64,000 bases of DNA from Phlegmacium glaucopus (lineage: Eukaryota > Basidiomycota > Agaricomycetes > Agaricales > Cortinariaceae). The stretch covers positions 191,743 through 255,742 of the forward strand of contig MU130354.1 in the NCBI GenBank assembly GCA_015039465.1, read 5' to 3'. The notes beneath the pieces were generated by a model. It was not told the origin of the DNA. It worked only from the letters and a program-made list of their open reading frames with translations, and did no database searches. A program made the translations under genes and the position numbers. Shown here piece after piece: positions 1 through 12,466 of the stretch (position 1 is its first letter; the number at the start of each line of letters is the position of its first letter).

Positions 1-966
1 CCACTCACCTCATCTGTCGATCCTGGATCTAGACCACTTCTACAACGTTCCAAACACCCTTCTGAACGGCACCCATATAAAGGAGTTGTTTCTGTACAGT
101 ATTACTTTCAGCCCCAGTGACATATCTCACAACACTCAGTTCTCTCCTGAATTGAGTAATTCTGATATTAGCTCATTGCCAATTCCTCAGTTGGAAGCTT
201 TCAGTACGGACCATCCGTCAACCATCTGCGACTTAAACGGGGGAACGACAGATTTGTCGTTTCTCTGTAGTCTCAAAAGGTTTGATACTTTTATGGATTT
301 TTCGGAGGACATTGACCCCGGCTGGAAGGTGATGGCGGCGGCTGCGTCTTCGCTCGAATATTTTCACATAGATTTTTACGGTAAGGACCTTGCCCTCCCA
401 TGCCATTTCCATCTGTTTGAAAAAACGAATACGAAACTATAGATGAATTCCCTGTTTTCAAGGAACCCTTTGATCTGAGCTGCTTAACCCAACTTCGAAC
501 TTTGGGAATCTCTTACTGGCGATTCACTCCTCCTGATTTGGACACATCAGTACCTCACCTAGACCTAGGCGTTGAACAGATTTGTCACATCCTCCGCATT
601 CCCTCACCTGCCCAATCACTAAACTCCCTCGTAATTGATATTAAAACTTGGCAGGTGAACCCGCCAGTGTTTGATGGCATAAAATTCGAGGATGTTCATC
701 CCGGATTTGAAAAATCGTCGTTATGGCTGATGCTGGATTCTCTCCTAACTGGTCCACGATATCCTTCGTTGCGTAAGCTGGAAATTGCGTTGAACGTCCA
801 GGTCAAAATGCGTTTTGCAGAGAACTTTGAAGTAGAGATTTTCAACCGTGAAACTCGCCGATACTTCTCCATGGTTCTTCCAGCTCTTTCCGCTTCAAAA
901 TCTGTGACATTTACACTTGATCTCATTGCGAGGCTCGATACTTGGGACGACGATGAAGAGGTTTGA
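1..966 (+). CDS. F-box/LRR-like protein, 3' part (5' cut by window)
   Basis: Reading frame 2 is open from the first bases (a leucine-rich stretch reading HLSILDLDHF then GTHIKELFLYSITF) to a GT donor at 381. Removing an intron at 381-442 (62 nt, gtaagg...tatag) joins it in frame to 443-966, which ends in TGA. The alternation of short 'LSxLDL' and 'IKxLxL' segments is typical of the LRR part of agaricomycete F-box proteins, which are substrate-recognition subunits of SCF ubiquitin ligases. The F-box itself would lie upstream of the window, so the family call rests only on the repeat-like part. About 300 residues are visible, with no damage. It faces away from the convergent RING gene, whose stop is 118 bp downstream. 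Confidence 0.6.
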
Positions 967-1083
967 CCATGCACTTGTCGAATCATTACTTCCTGGTTCA
1001 ATCCTTCCTTGTTCTACAATGCTTCATCGTCGTCTTATAATTACATATCATGTGTATAGAACCAATAATGAATTGATGTTCAC

Positions 1084-2082
1084 TTATAATGTGAGGATAG
1101 CACGAGCTTTCAGACCAATGACGCCTCCGCCTTTCCCATCCCATCCTGGAATAGTAGCACGACAAACTGGGCATCTGGGTAGAGAATACTTAGCATGAGC
1201 CGTCACTCGTTGCCAGGGGACCTACCGAGGAATGGCTCCTTCTGGTGCCATCATCATGGTCGATCGCTGCATCGTGGTTTTGACCGCCATGAAAAGACAA
1301 AGACCACAACATATATGGCCACATGGCGTCAGCGTTGCGTTGGTAGGAGGAGAAAAACAAATAGGGCAAGAATAACTCCCCAAGAGTTCTTCCTTGGGTT
1401 TCTTAGGTTTCGGTTCTAGGTGAACTGCCTTGTTTTTCCCTTTCAGATCAGATGTCTCTTTCTCTAGGGTGTCGAGAATGGTGATGGTTTCAAGGCTGTC
1501 TGGAGATTGCAAGTGCAATTCCTTGGCTTTTCCTTTCCCTTTCAAAGAACTAGGGCTTGAAGACATAGGTTGCGATAAGTCTGAATGGCCCGAATATGAT
1601 ATTCACCGTGTCAGAAAGGAAACTTCTGGGAGAAGGAACAAGAACACACCAGACATCGTTGGGTAGTTGTCGTCTTGGACCACGATATCTAAATCACTTC
1701 TCTTTCTCTTCATTACGCTGGTTGAAAAAGAGCCTCCAACTTCATTATCCTCGTCCATATTCAACGAAGAACTTGAGGAAGTTGCAACAGATTCCAAGCC
1801 GGACACGACTACGCCGGTACCTGTCATATCCGAATCTCCACCTGTCATATTCTCCTCTATCGCCAATGATCTACGAGACGAGTTCGAATGTGAACGTCCA
1901 CGAGAACCATGCCTAGAAGTAGACTGAGACCCCGACCTGGCCAACGATGTGGTTCTAGATCGTGGAAGAAGAGGCCTGCTTGTGGACGGTACCGGTAGAT
2001 CGTCTGGAATGTCGTGTGATGTAGGCAGTGATCTTGGGGGTATCCTATTGGACTTGCGCATCGATAGGGTTGTTAGCGGCAC
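1084..2082 (-). CDS. RING-finger protein with candidate SUMO-interacting motif
   Basis: Three exons fit on the minus strand: 2082-1650, 1580-1226 and 1174-1084 (introns 1581-1649 and 1175-1225, both GT-AG). The last two exons build a C-terminal C3HC4 RING: CPICFSPPTNATLTPCGHIC, then a spacer, then CPVCR. The intron falls just before the last Cys pair, so splicing is needed to complete the zinc ligands. The N-terminal half is Ser/Arg-rich and disordered. It contains LDIVVQDD, a hydrophobic core followed by acids that fits a SUMO-interacting motif. A C-terminal RING plus SIM resembles SUMO-targeted ubiquitin ligases such as Slx8/RNF4, an inference from architecture only. The first in-frame ATG is at 2061; the frame is open further upstream to about 2151 without an ATG, so a short 5' exon may exist. 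Confidence 0.7.
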
Positions 2083-3237
2083 TGGAGATATTTTTGGCGT
2101 CGCTGTGGACGATGGACTGCGCTGCGCTTCGAAGAGAGGTATGTAGCAATACTACGCAATACGTTACGTCACCTTGCTGTAAAGCAAGGTCCTGGGTTTA
2201 AATCACCTGACGAAATTATTGTTGTGTAACTTTGACGTGCTTCAATACAAACAAATACTCAACTTTTTCGTCCTGGGCTGCATTCACTAAAACCACCGAA
2301 AGTATAGTTATGCTTTGTACTTATTTATTCCCATCTTTTTAATGCGTATTAAGCGAGCTTGGTCCCCAGCGACCTGCCTTTTATAAAGCTGATCGTTCGC
2401 CCCTGTTACACCTCTCCCCCACGAAAAATTGCTGACCTTGACAACGAAAAAATTGTATTTTCAGAGAAAAGTCGAAGTCGTAAATCACGTGGTTACACCT
2501 GTTCCCCTCAAACACAACAACATTGGTCACGTCCTCGTTCTTTGTTCTACTGCCCGCACTCTGCTCGTCTTCGACTCGTTTCCATAATCGACAAGCATCG
2601 TCTCTTGCCCATGCCTTAGCCTAAGCTTACATCACTTCCTCCATTTTGCCTACTTTTTCCCTGTTAAACTTCATAACTTAATCATCCCTCAGTCTCTCAA
2701 AGCTCAGCTATGTCCCTCGTGTTATACAATATATAACTACTGGAAGGAACTGAGCATATGTACTGGGTGGGTCGTGGCACCTGTTTTTTTTTAGAATCTT
2801 TGATGTAATGTTCCTACAATATAGAAGTTTACCACCCTGTCTCCACTCGTGTTCAAAACGTTTCTACTATTGACATGCATCCTTTCCTGCTCATATCTTA
2901 GCCTGAGCTTTCGTCATCTCTTCAGTTCTGCCTGCTTCCTCTCCGCCGGCATCCACCTCAACACCCCACAATATCTCAAAACTCAATTATGTTCAACAAC
3001 ACCCTTTCGATCTCGAAGCATTTATTTCCCCCTGATGGTTCATGCGATGAGTTTTCCTGCCAATTCATTGGAATCTCGCTGATGAGCTTTTCACAACTTT
3101 GATTGTATGCCGTCCACTATCTCACAAGTTGCTTCCTCCTCATTGGTGCATTGCTTCTTCCTAACAAGGCTTATCATACTTACCGATTCCAGTTTTCAAC
3201 GTTCTGACACCTTGCTATGTGTCTCGCAAGCTCCTAA

Positions 3238-3238
<1 letters not shown>
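2083..3238. other. Intergenic stretch, no gene recognised
   Basis: About 1.15 kb upstream of the RING gene. Short open frames on the plus strand (2359-2619, 2849-3082) have no recognisable motif and no splice partners. The interval probably contains the RING gene promoter. It ends directly in the long A tract. Confidence 0.4.
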
Positions 3239-3332
<94 letters not shown>

Positions 3333-3342
3333 GGGAGGGGGG
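3239..3342. repeat. 91-nt poly-A tract followed by G-rich tract
   Basis: Positions 3239-3329 are 91 consecutive A, followed by G6-A-G7. It sits at the border between host-type sequence and the Helitron. It could be the poly(A) tail of a retroposed insert, a hypermutable microsatellite, or an assembly or homopolymer artefact. Confidence 0.9.
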
Positions 3343-3426
3343 GATGGAATGATTGGTGTGTACCTCAGTTATTATATACCTAACGCTTCGAGTTTGCTAA
3401 TCTTCGACAGTCCGTTACAGCTTCAA

Positions 3427-6400
3427 CTACCACTGATCTTCACCGTAACCCGCCTTGATCGTTTCATTCAATTGTTCCAGCCTTGCCATGTCAACCCTCA
3501 GATCCTCAGAGGGATGATGCATGAACAGCGCTGGGTCAAAATCCCTCAGAATATGGATTGTCTTCTGTCCCTGGCTTCTTGACAGTGCAACATATACGCC
3601 GAATGGTGATAACTTTCCAGAAGGTGGCTTCAAAATGTCAACTATAACACACTCCATTGTTTGACCTTGAGCCTTGTAGTCCATGAACATGTATCCAGGG
3701 ACTATTGCAATTTGCCTCCTCTCCAACCTGATTTTTTCACCTTCCACCTCAACCCTAAATCCAACCATTGACGGCAAGATGGGTATGAGACCCTTGGTTA
3801 CTCCTTCAAAAGAAATTTCTGTCTCCATGTTGGGCTTGAAGTAGATCACAGGAGGTGGATATCGTAAACGAACAGAACCATCCTCATCAGGCCAAGTGCA
3901 ATCTTCCCTTGGATCCAATACAAAGCCTTCCACTGTACCACACATCCCATTCGCAACCTCAGCATCTGTTGCAATATTCAACACTACCATCGCTTTCATG
4001 CTGACTAACAGCTCAACTCATCCTTTCAAGTTCTTTGTTGCGTCATCCTTCAAGCTTGCCACCGCTAGCCTCATCTTTCTATCTGGCACATCTCCACTTT
4101 CAAAAGTGTGTCTTCTGCTGTGATTATGTACTTCCGATTGCCAGACATCTGACAATGTCTTTATAAAGCAGTGGAGTTCCATGCATCCTTAGCCGCATTT
4201 CTTGGTGTGATCAATGTGGCGTTATAAATTGTTGTTTGTGTTGTATATAAACACCAACCAGAGAGCAATGGACTAGTCTTTAAGTCAAAAGCCTCCCTGT
4301 TGTTTGTTTAGGGAAGGTATAACCTTAGACTTGTATCACACAGAGGTAGGGGGGTGAGAATAGAGATGAGAAGGATGAGGATGAATGAGGAAGAGTCTTC
4401 AGTAAGACTATAGCAGTTGACAGTGGTTGACAGTAAAGGACTGAAAAAGTGAACTCAGAGGGGTTAAGGAAGAGGTTGAGGAAGAATAAGAGGGAGTCTT
4501 CAGCAAGACTATAGTAATTGACAGTGGGGATAAATTGACAGTTAAAGGCAGAAAAAAGTGAACTTGGGGAGGGAATTCACTGGAATTCCACTGAGATGAT
4601 GATTGTTGGGGGGTAAGAATGAATTGAACTGAACTACCTATCCTGGTACAAAAGAGCAGTATTTATACCCTAAGGATGAGGCTATGTAAAACAATAAAAA
4701 AGAAAGAAAGTACGCGCTGTCAAAGGAAGAAAGATAAAGAGAGGACAGCTGCGAGAAGAAAAGAACAATGGAAAAGAAAAGGAACAGTAAAAAAATCTGT
4801 AAAGTGTCAAAGTGCGAGAGAAAAGAAAAGAAGGCAGTGTACATAGTCCAATAGCAAAAATATATCAACTCCATAGGCGTGTGGTCATGTCAAAAATATG
4901 AAAGGTCCTGAGTCAACACTTGAAAGGCGCAGCCTTGTTCCCGAGAAAACACTACTTGCCCATGGTCCCATGTCGCGCAGCCTTGATAACACTTGACACA
5001 CTGCGAGAATAATCCTCTGCTGCTGATTCATCTGCAATTCCTGCTTAGTCGTGATCCTCCTGGACTTCCTAAATTGTCATAAAGAGGGTGGGAAGGCTTC
5101 AGGTACCGTGTGAATGATGGTTTTGGCAGTGAATGATAAGATAAGAGGTAGATGAGTGAGGATAGGGGACTGAGTGAGATCCAGGAGCGAGGGATGGCAA
5201 GATAGATGGCTGAGGGGAAGACTTGTGGGTCCATAGCCACAACAACAATGACAAAGCCTTTTACATAATGGGAGATGTAGTTGATGCGTCCATAAAGGGG
5301 CCGTTCTTGAAATGATGGACCAAAGATATGATCAAACGCGAGCCGATGACCGATGCAAATAGTAGATTGATCGCTTTGCTGGATCACTAGCCAAGGAACG
5401 AATGGATGGCGTATATGCTTAGGAGCATGTCAATAGTGAAAACGATGGAGAGCATAGTGTGAGACATTGAGAGTATGATGAGCGATGGGGATGTTATTGT
5501 TGAATGAATGATTTTGTTGACCAGGAACACGATTCAGGGCTGCTTCCAAAATAGGTAAGTGAACTTGAAGTCCGCTTATTTTCATGATGGCGACTTTTAA
5601 GCTTTCTTCTCATGCTACCAATCAGTATTGGTGCGCGATAGTGTCACACCAGGGAGCCATCATAAATCTGGTATTTCGCATTTAGGATTGGTCAGGACAA
5701 GCTTCCAGACCTCATTAATGTCGCCCTCTGTACATTCACCGACCCTCAACCTGCTCAGTATTGCTGTCCATACATCATCGGTAACCCTCATCTGTTCGCG
5801 CAGTATAACCACCTTATCGTATTCTAGAAAGATTGATCGCCCTTTCAGAGCATGGGCATCATCTGTATCGGGCCTGTCGCAATACAATGCCACACTTGCA
5901 TTCCCAACTGGCGGAAATTGATGAAAGTCCCCAAAATTGATGATATCCATCCCTCCAAATGATTCCGAAGAGCTTCCAACCCCTTCTGATGCCTGGACTC
6001 TTGAGACAATTTCCAACCTCCTGTATTTCAATTGCTTTGTGCACATTGACACCTCGTTGGTTATTAGAAACTGGCGACCACCAATATTCTGTTTCCTTCG
6101 TTTTTGAAGTGCGTGGTTGTTAGTTTCCACTCAGTTCTCTCTCCATGGATTGTTAATCGGAATTCCAGCCCATGAATGAAATGTCTGACCCCCAATTATA
6201 ACTGCTGCCACCCCCGACGTGCCACACTTTGCAAGTTTGTCCTCGGAGCCCAATGTTCTGAATGTCTCTGTAATGGCACCTATCAACATTGACTTTCCGG
6301 TGCCTCCATGTCCTAACACCAGCATCCAAAGCTGAGGCAGGTGTTCCCCTGTTTGTTTGGTAAGTCTTTGCCCTTTAAATATGTATTGCTAAGATTACCT

Positions 6401-7095
6401 GCTAACCGTCTTTGTAGTTGATGTTCAATGAGTTGTGTGCACATCTTTGGTCCACATTCAGGAGCTCTCTCTTCGGCCATATACTCCTTTCCATTCAGAA
6501 CATGTCAATGTTGTTTCTTTCGACTCCCTCTCGCCTCTCATTTTCAATAAAAGCTGAGGGTGCAGCACCATCAACATTGACAAATAAACCTGGCCCAATT
6601 CCCTCCACTTCCCTTCTGGACACCGTCTTCAACTGTTCCCCCCAAGCTTGAAACATTTTCAAATCCTCGGTGGCAGCTCTCTCAGCCATGGGCCAAAAGA
6701 CTGTCTGTGGCTTGACTTCTGAAAACACGCCACACTCAATTGCAATGTTCAATGCAACCTCCGCATACAGCCGTTCCCTCATCATTCCTCTCACTTCATA
6801 CACTAACTCAATATCATCCTCTGTCACCTCTATGCCTTCCAGAGAGAAGACAAGCAAATCACTTGTTAGGTCCTCAGCACGTGCATCATCTTTGTAATCC
6901 ACTGTTCTCCACCTCCTGACACCTCTTTGCACTGTCATAGCATTCATAGTAATATTGAATGTTTTCGATGATGTCTCGAGTTTGTTTACTGGCACCGGCT
7001 ACAAACCAATTGAATGCTTCCTCAAAGCTTTCCACCTCCATTTTCAGATCACAGAGATCTGACCAAGGCTTTAAAAGCATGAGTATGCTTGCCAA
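3427..7095 (-). pseudogene. Helitron Pif1-like helicase portion, decayed
   Basis: This is the motor half of the Helitron protein, a superfamily 1 5'-3' DNA helicase. Walker A is seen as GHGGTGKS near 6300. The Walker B region reads LITNEVSM, where an Asp is expected in place of Asn; then GDFHQFPPV near 5900. Motif VI (YVALSRSQG) is near 3590, followed by the C-terminus and a stop at 3427. The 1.4-kb LTR at 4223-5640 separates motif III from the C-terminal part; the coding phrase resumes on both sides (the C-terminal side begins ATLITPRNA). The Asn for Asp change plus stops and frame changes show the helicase is dead. Confidence 0.8.
4223..5640 (-). mobile_element. Solo LTR-like element, family II, copy 1
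   Basis: 1,418 bp in reverse orientation, related to 15143-16528, 27916-29047 and 34428-35812. The ends in family orientation are TATCGCGCACC... and ...TTTATA. It is flanked by GCGT (4219-4222) and GTGT (5641-5644), a 4-bp target duplication with one C/T change. It lies inside the Helitron helicase. A TATA-like TATAAATACTGC segment near the middle suggests a promoter, as in an LTR. Confidence 0.75.
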
Positions 7096-7167
7096 TAAAG
7101 CTCCTTGTCCCTCGGCCTGTTGTTCCTCGGCAGCCAGCTCCCCATGAAATGAGGAAGTGTCTCATGG

Positions 7168-7744
7168 TGTTACATTCCGTCATACGTTACTCCGGTCCGA
7201 CTCCGTCGGAGTTGTCTCCGGTAGTCCGTACTCCGTTCCAGTACTTTCCCTTGCCTCCGGATTTTCTCCTTCTATGTCCAACTCTGAGACTTCTCCGTAT
7301 CATTCCGGTTCTTCTGATGTTACTCCAAACTCATTTCCACATCTTCGTCACAACCACTATTTCTTTGTCATCACTTTCCCACCATCAGTCAGCACACCAG
7401 CTATGGATTATTCACCCCAAGAATGCAGGACCTTCGGGAGCAGAACGCAGCACTATATTTATATTTTATATTTCGGATGCTATTCCTTTTATATTTAAGT
7501 ACTCGAAACTTGTATGTTTTCCTCAGTTCGAATATCGACTTAGTTTCCCACTCTTGGTCTTCCTCTAAGTTCTTTGCAACTTCCGGTTCCGCTCCGCTCC
7601 GTCTTACTCCGAAATTAGGACACGAAGGTGCTGGGTAGCACAGCACATAAGCTGAGGCTAAGTCCTATCCTTTCCGTGACTCCGTTCCGTGACTCCGTCC
7701 AAAACTCCGTCCAAAACTCCGGAACAGAGTTCTCTAACTTAACA
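7168..7744 (+). mobile_element. Solo LTR, family I, TSD CATGG
   Basis: 577 bp starting TGTTACATTCCG and ending CTTAACA. It is flanked by a perfect 5-bp duplication CATGG (7163-7167 and 7745-7749). Deleting it with one CATGG restores the Helitron reading frame (VEFFEQMAMRHFL on the minus strand). It contains the AT-rich promoter-like core and many TCCG/CGGA short repeats seen in the other five copies. Confidence 0.92.
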
Positions 7745-7757
7745 CATGGCCATCTGT

Positions 7758-9914
7758 TCAAAAAACTCGACGACATTCCGGCCTACTAAAACCTTGCCAA
7801 TATGGAACATGTTGATTCAGTGATCTTCCACAAGTCCTTGGACCAATGCCGGGAGGTACTTGATGACCTCCCCAAGTGCCATCTCTTGTCTCATTTTTTG
7901 TGTTGTATGTATCAAGCACAAAAGAAAGTAAGTTCATTTCAGCCATCTCCTCCCCATGGAACATATATTCATTAAGCTGATCCTTTAAGGTGATAACACC
8001 TGACACCATTGAGATTATATGGTTGCGATCCTCAGTGCTTGCAGCTAATTGGCTTTCATTTCTGCCAGTTGTTTCAGAATTGTTTTTGCGTTGTGCTTGT
8101 GCAAGCCTTGAAGTTCTCAATCCAGGATATTTTTCCTTTATTGCAGTTATGATCGCATCAGAGTATATTGCCATGTAATGATGTGATTCAAAGTGATCCC
8201 CCCACCCCATGAGATAACTCATGATCTCTGGCACACTGAACTCCCTGTCTCGAGTGAGAGTATTTGCACACCGTTGAATCAATCGCTTGTTGGTATTGGT
8301 CAGGTCCCTGCATCCCTTTTCTTCTACCAAATGAAAAGCCACTCACTTAGCCAATAACGCAGATATGTTGGATGATCAATGTTGTTTTTTGCTGGCGTAA
8401 TTGGTGATATACCAAGTTAACATGCTGGTTTCTCCACCATTCATTATGAGCTTTACATCATGATTTGCCCTAATGGTCATCAACAATGGCGGATTCCAAT
8501 TGTTTAAGAAACCACATAGGCATTTTGGCCCCCATCCCCCCCCACTGTCAACCCAATCATCTTGTGCCAAAGAGAATGGAGCTCGACGTTTACACAGCAT
8601 TTGTCCCTTTACTATTTTAAGACAGTTGGCGTATGAGCATTGGTGGAACTGTGTGGCGTGGGCTAATGCTAATTCTGTAGACTTCATGATGTCAACATCG
8701 GCCATCTTCCGTGGATCCAATGGTCGAGAATAAGAGATGGTGTCAAGCTTTGCCATTGCCAGAACTTCAGCTGTGTTCTTCATATCCAGATCAGCTTGTA
8801 TCGTTTGTTTTACATATTGTTTTATCTTCTCACGAAAGCCGTTGTTTGACAAAGCACACTTTAGCTTCCTGGCTGTTGGAGTGCCTGCTAACCACAACAG
8901 CAGGTGCAAGTGGAGAGATCCCCTACCCTGCGCCTCAACGGTCCCCACATAGCTCTTCACAACCCCAAAAATCCCCTCTTTTCTCATAATAATCCCATTC
9001 CGCCACTTGAAAAAACCAATCAAGGCCTCAAGTATTGTTTTGATCATAAGATGAAAAAAATTTGCAGATGCATATAGATCTGCTGCCGTATTCAAAGCTC
9101 TGTCAATGCCGTCTGGCCCTGCGGTCTTACAAAACACATTGAGGTTGATATTGGCTCCTGCTAACACCTGTGCAATGGGACCTTGTGTGTCTGAAGGATT
9201 TATTGTTACCCAAAGGCTTGGGGGATTATGGAGGAGGTTAGTCCCCCATATTTTGCTTCTTATTGAAATACGTGACTCGTCTGATCCTTGTACCTTTGTT
9301 TTCACAGCACTCAATTGACTACAAAGTGTTCTGATGGCTGGGTTGGAAAAGGGGATGCCCTGTGTCTCCTTGCGACTTGCCTTTGTAAGATCATCAGCTG
9401 TTATCGTTGATAAGAGATTTTGATATTGGAAGTAGGATCCTTTCTTCATCTGAAGAATTGATGCACGACAGACTTGTCTTTTCTGGCAAACACCTAAGAC
9501 TTGAAAGGGGAAATGAGGATCCTTCCTGAAGCGTCTGTCCTCATATCGCAACACCCAATGAACATGGGCCTCATATGGGACATTTACAGGCGACTCTATT
9601 TCAAACCCGCCTTGGCCAAAGGGAAAAAGAGTGGGAAAAGTCCCCAACAAATGGTTGGCATTGCTTGGCCCACCGTCATTCCTTTGTCCTGTAGAAGGAT
9701 CCACCCTTGCATATTCATTCACAAAGGCACTTCCTCTTTGAATCATATAGTCTTCTTCATGTCTCAGTTGGCAACAGTTTGCAAGAGCATGAGCCATCAG
9801 CTCCGATTCTGACACATCTATGCCATCAACGTCAACAACACCTAGATGTGACAGCGCCAACACCACTGGCTCTGTGGGTGTTCCTATGTCTTCAATGTCT
9901 ATTCGCCCAAACAC
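7758..9914 (-). pseudogene. Helitron Rep (HUH endonuclease) domain, Helitron_like_N
   Basis: A 512-residue open frame (9914-8376) carries the Rep signatures in order: the segment SLWVTINPSDTQGPI, the metal-binding HUH-type motif in GRGSLHLHLLLWL around two thirds in, and the two-tyrosine motif WYITNYASKKQ at the end. The tyrosines nick and join DNA ends during rolling-circle transposition. The following frame (8342-7758) continues the protein and is interrupted at 7745 by a solo LTR with CATGG duplicated. This stretch is the best preserved part of the element, but it is not linked in frame to the helicase. Confidence 0.82.
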
Positions 9915-9982
9915 AAAAAAAGATTAGTTGGCTGTGTTATTCATTAACAAAGCTTAAACTCTTACCCCCATCTTCACTTGAA

Positions 9983-10734
9983 TCAGAGTCCCAAATCTAC
10001 AGCAAAGTTGATCAGATCACACACTTCATTAACTGATCGCAACCTACCCTCATCATCCCCTCCATCACTGGCCTCCTGAGACTGTACATATCCATCTTGT
10101 TCGGCGTATAGCATGTTCATATCTGTAGAATGCTTTGCTTTTACCATCAGCTCATATGGTACATCATCCTCCGGCAGCTGCGCAAGTCTTGACGCTGAAA
10201 TTGTTATGTTTCTAAAAAGTGGATTATTTTCCTTTAACCACTCCAACACCCTCTTCACGCGTGCCCTCCTAACCCTAAACATATCTGGCAGACATTTCTC
10301 AGGAAGATTTTTCAGCCCAACAAATGTTATGCCTATTGTCACAGCAAGCACCTTCACCAGCTGCGGCATAACCGTGCCATCAATCATGGAGGTGATTTGA
10401 GCCTGATCAAGCTGGTATGTGGAGATGTTCCCTCTCAACCCACTAAAAATCTGACACTTATCCCAGTGATGTGCACCCCTTTTCTTGGGAAAAAGCTTTA
10501 TGATGTATGCAGCCGGAAATACTTTGTGATGAGAATCTGTTTGGGAAGCATCAAATACACCAATTCGTGGGGGACCAGGCCTATCCACAATCCATTTGCA
10601 AGAGCAAACATTGGGACTTTGTCCAACTTAAGGGCCCTGATGCACTCTACACACACATCCCCAGTACCATGATCTGTCACTCCCACTGGATGGAGTAGCA
10701 TTCCATTGAAGATCTTGTGACACAGATGAGCCAC
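9983..10734 (-). pseudogene. Helitron N-terminal region (DUF6570-like)
   Basis: Two overlapping minus-strand frames (10734-10498 and 10588-9983) together encode the region preceding Rep in fungal Helitrons. It has a Cys-containing start (DVCVECIRALKLDKVPMFAL) and the phrase ANGLWIGLVPHEL, typical of the pre-Rep segment. A frameshift separates the two pieces. The upstream end is lost at the LTR boundary at 10745. Confidence 0.65.
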
Positions 10735-10744
10735 AACAGGCGAT

Positions 10745-11157
10745 TGTTAGGGCAACTGCAACGCTGACTTAGTCGAGCTAGCAGGGGATCCAAAGTTAAT
10801 AATATTTCAGAACAGATATCTACAAGTGACTTACCTAGCAGGGGATCCAAAGAGGAAAGGATGGGGATCCCTGCTAGGCTGGGGGTATTTAAGTACTAAT
10901 ATGGACATAATGGAGATACAAAATAAATAAAGGAATGATACGATAATAATTAATTAATTAAATAAGAAGTGGTGTGATGTGAAAAATAGAAATAAAAGAT
11001 GGAGCAAACCGGAGGATCGGAGTCGGAGCAGAACTATGGGGTTCCAGAGTAAACCAGCGACGGAAGCGGAGTTGGATGGAAGGTTGGAGGTTGTTGGAAA
11101 GGTGGGGTGTATGATTCTAAGGTTGAGGTTTGGGTTGAAGTCGGGTGTCCCCTAACA
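10745..11157 (-). mobile_element. LTR, family III, copy 1
   Basis: 413 bp, starting TGTTAGGGCAAC and ending CCCCTAACA on the plus strand, about 90% like 12831-13231. No target duplication pairs GCGAT (left) with the right flank. The right flank read on the minus strand is a purine run (AGGGGGGATGGA) directly before TGTTAGGGG. This looks like a polypurine tract, so the copy may be the 3' LTR of a minus-oriented element rather than a solo LTR. Confidence 0.7.
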
Positions 11158-12466
11158 TCCATCCCCCCCTTCAGTAGGTGACGTCCTGGTGATATGATTT
11201 AAATCTGCATAAGCATGGTTTTTGCAATTTTTATCTATTATTTCAGCATAAATATTAATTAATGCACCAATAACTGGTTAATACAACTGATAATAAACAA
11301 GGGAATCAGAGTTGTCTACCCTACAACTGCTGATTAGACCTATTACTGTGTGACTTAAATGCATATAGTTAATAAGTGTGGTCAATAGACTATCATTTGT
11401 TACACTACAAATTGCATGTCTGGATTAAAACCAATAAATCCATGAATATCCTTATAGACTTGGCACAGGAAAAGTTAAATAAACAATATTGGGTTAGCAA
11501 ATGTCATGGGGTGTGATTGTGGAGCAACAGAATATTATTAATAAATATTCAGGGGAAGGTTGGTGCCCTAGCAACAGTGGAAGCAGAATAACCAAGATAG
11601 TGGAACCATGTGATTGTGTGGGAATCATGATGATTAAGGATAGGGGGAGTGCTGAACAATCATAAAGATTGTTTCCAGGCACAATAGGCACAGTTCCCAC
11701 CAAGAGGGGTGGAAACTACCTAAAATTAGTAACATGGGGCTAAAAATAGACAACCCCTATATTTCCAGGAACAATGAGTGCACATGGTGCCAGAACCAAA
11801 GTAAGGGTACCAGGAACCAGTATATCTATTTTTGGACATTATCTATTTTTAAATATCTCAAATGTATAAAATACCTCCCAGGGTTTGTAAATAGTCAGAA
11901 AATTGGATTCTTTCTTTCCCCCCCTCATTTGCAACCTAGTACAGCTCACTGTCTTAGACATTGAGCAAGAACACTTGTCTTTGAGTAGTGGACTTGAAAA
12001 TAAATCAGTTTCTCAGAGTTGTTTGACTTGTTGTAAAAGTTGTTGTTGTGTTAAAGTCATAGCAGAAGTTTGAGTCTTCTTGTGTATGCAATTGTGTTGA
12101 AGTCATAACAGAAGCAAGGGGTCTTCTTGTGTATGCAATTGTGTTGAAGTTGTAACAAAGTCTTGGACTTTTGTGAACACAATTTTAAATCAATCAGTAA
12201 AGTCTTAGGAATTCTTTGACTGATTGTTGGTGCAAGCCATAAATTGCAAAGCTACTTAGAAGTTTGATCATCCTTGAATTGATCCAAATTATTGTTGTTG
12301 TTGTGTGTATTAGTTGAAGTGAAATTCAAAGTCTTGGAAAGGTTATACTTTCTAGAAAACCCAACTTGCATTATTAAGATTGTATAAAGTATTGATTGAG
12401 TTATTGTTTTGAGTAGAGATTTTTATAATCTTGAAAATACACCTTTTCTCAACAACCTCTGTGCAG
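11158..12466. other. AT-rich LTR-like region, probable plus-oriented LTR at 11502-12454
   Basis: No coding sequence. 11502-12454 starts TGTCATGGGG and ends CTCAACA. It contains a good TATA box (GTATAAAATACC near 11870) and a downstream block of repeated TTGTGTTGAAGT-type units, as in U3-R-U5 of an LTR. No flanking target duplication was found. 11158-11501 has no recognisable content; it may be internal sequence of the family III element. Confidence 0.4.

Larger units (their letters stand above)
3427..10744 (-). mobile_element. Helitron (rolling-circle transposon), decayed, 5' end truncated
   Basis: Minus-strand coding runs from an N-terminal DUF6570-like region through a Helitron Rep (HUH) domain to a C-terminal Pif1-type helicase, the order of an autonomous fungal Helitron RepHel. 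It is broken by frameshifts and by two solo LTRs (7168-7744, 4223-5640). Deleting each insert with one target duplication restores coding across the site. The N-terminal end is cut by the solo/terminal LTR starting at 10745. The 3' terminus (CTRR plus hairpin) was not located; the A tract at 3239-3329 lies just beyond the helicase stop. Confidence 0.85.

Noticed and set aside
2155..2215. tRNA-like stretch with GGTCCTGGGTTTAAATC
   Set aside because: Only a weak B-box resemblance; no A box and no cloverleaf stems.
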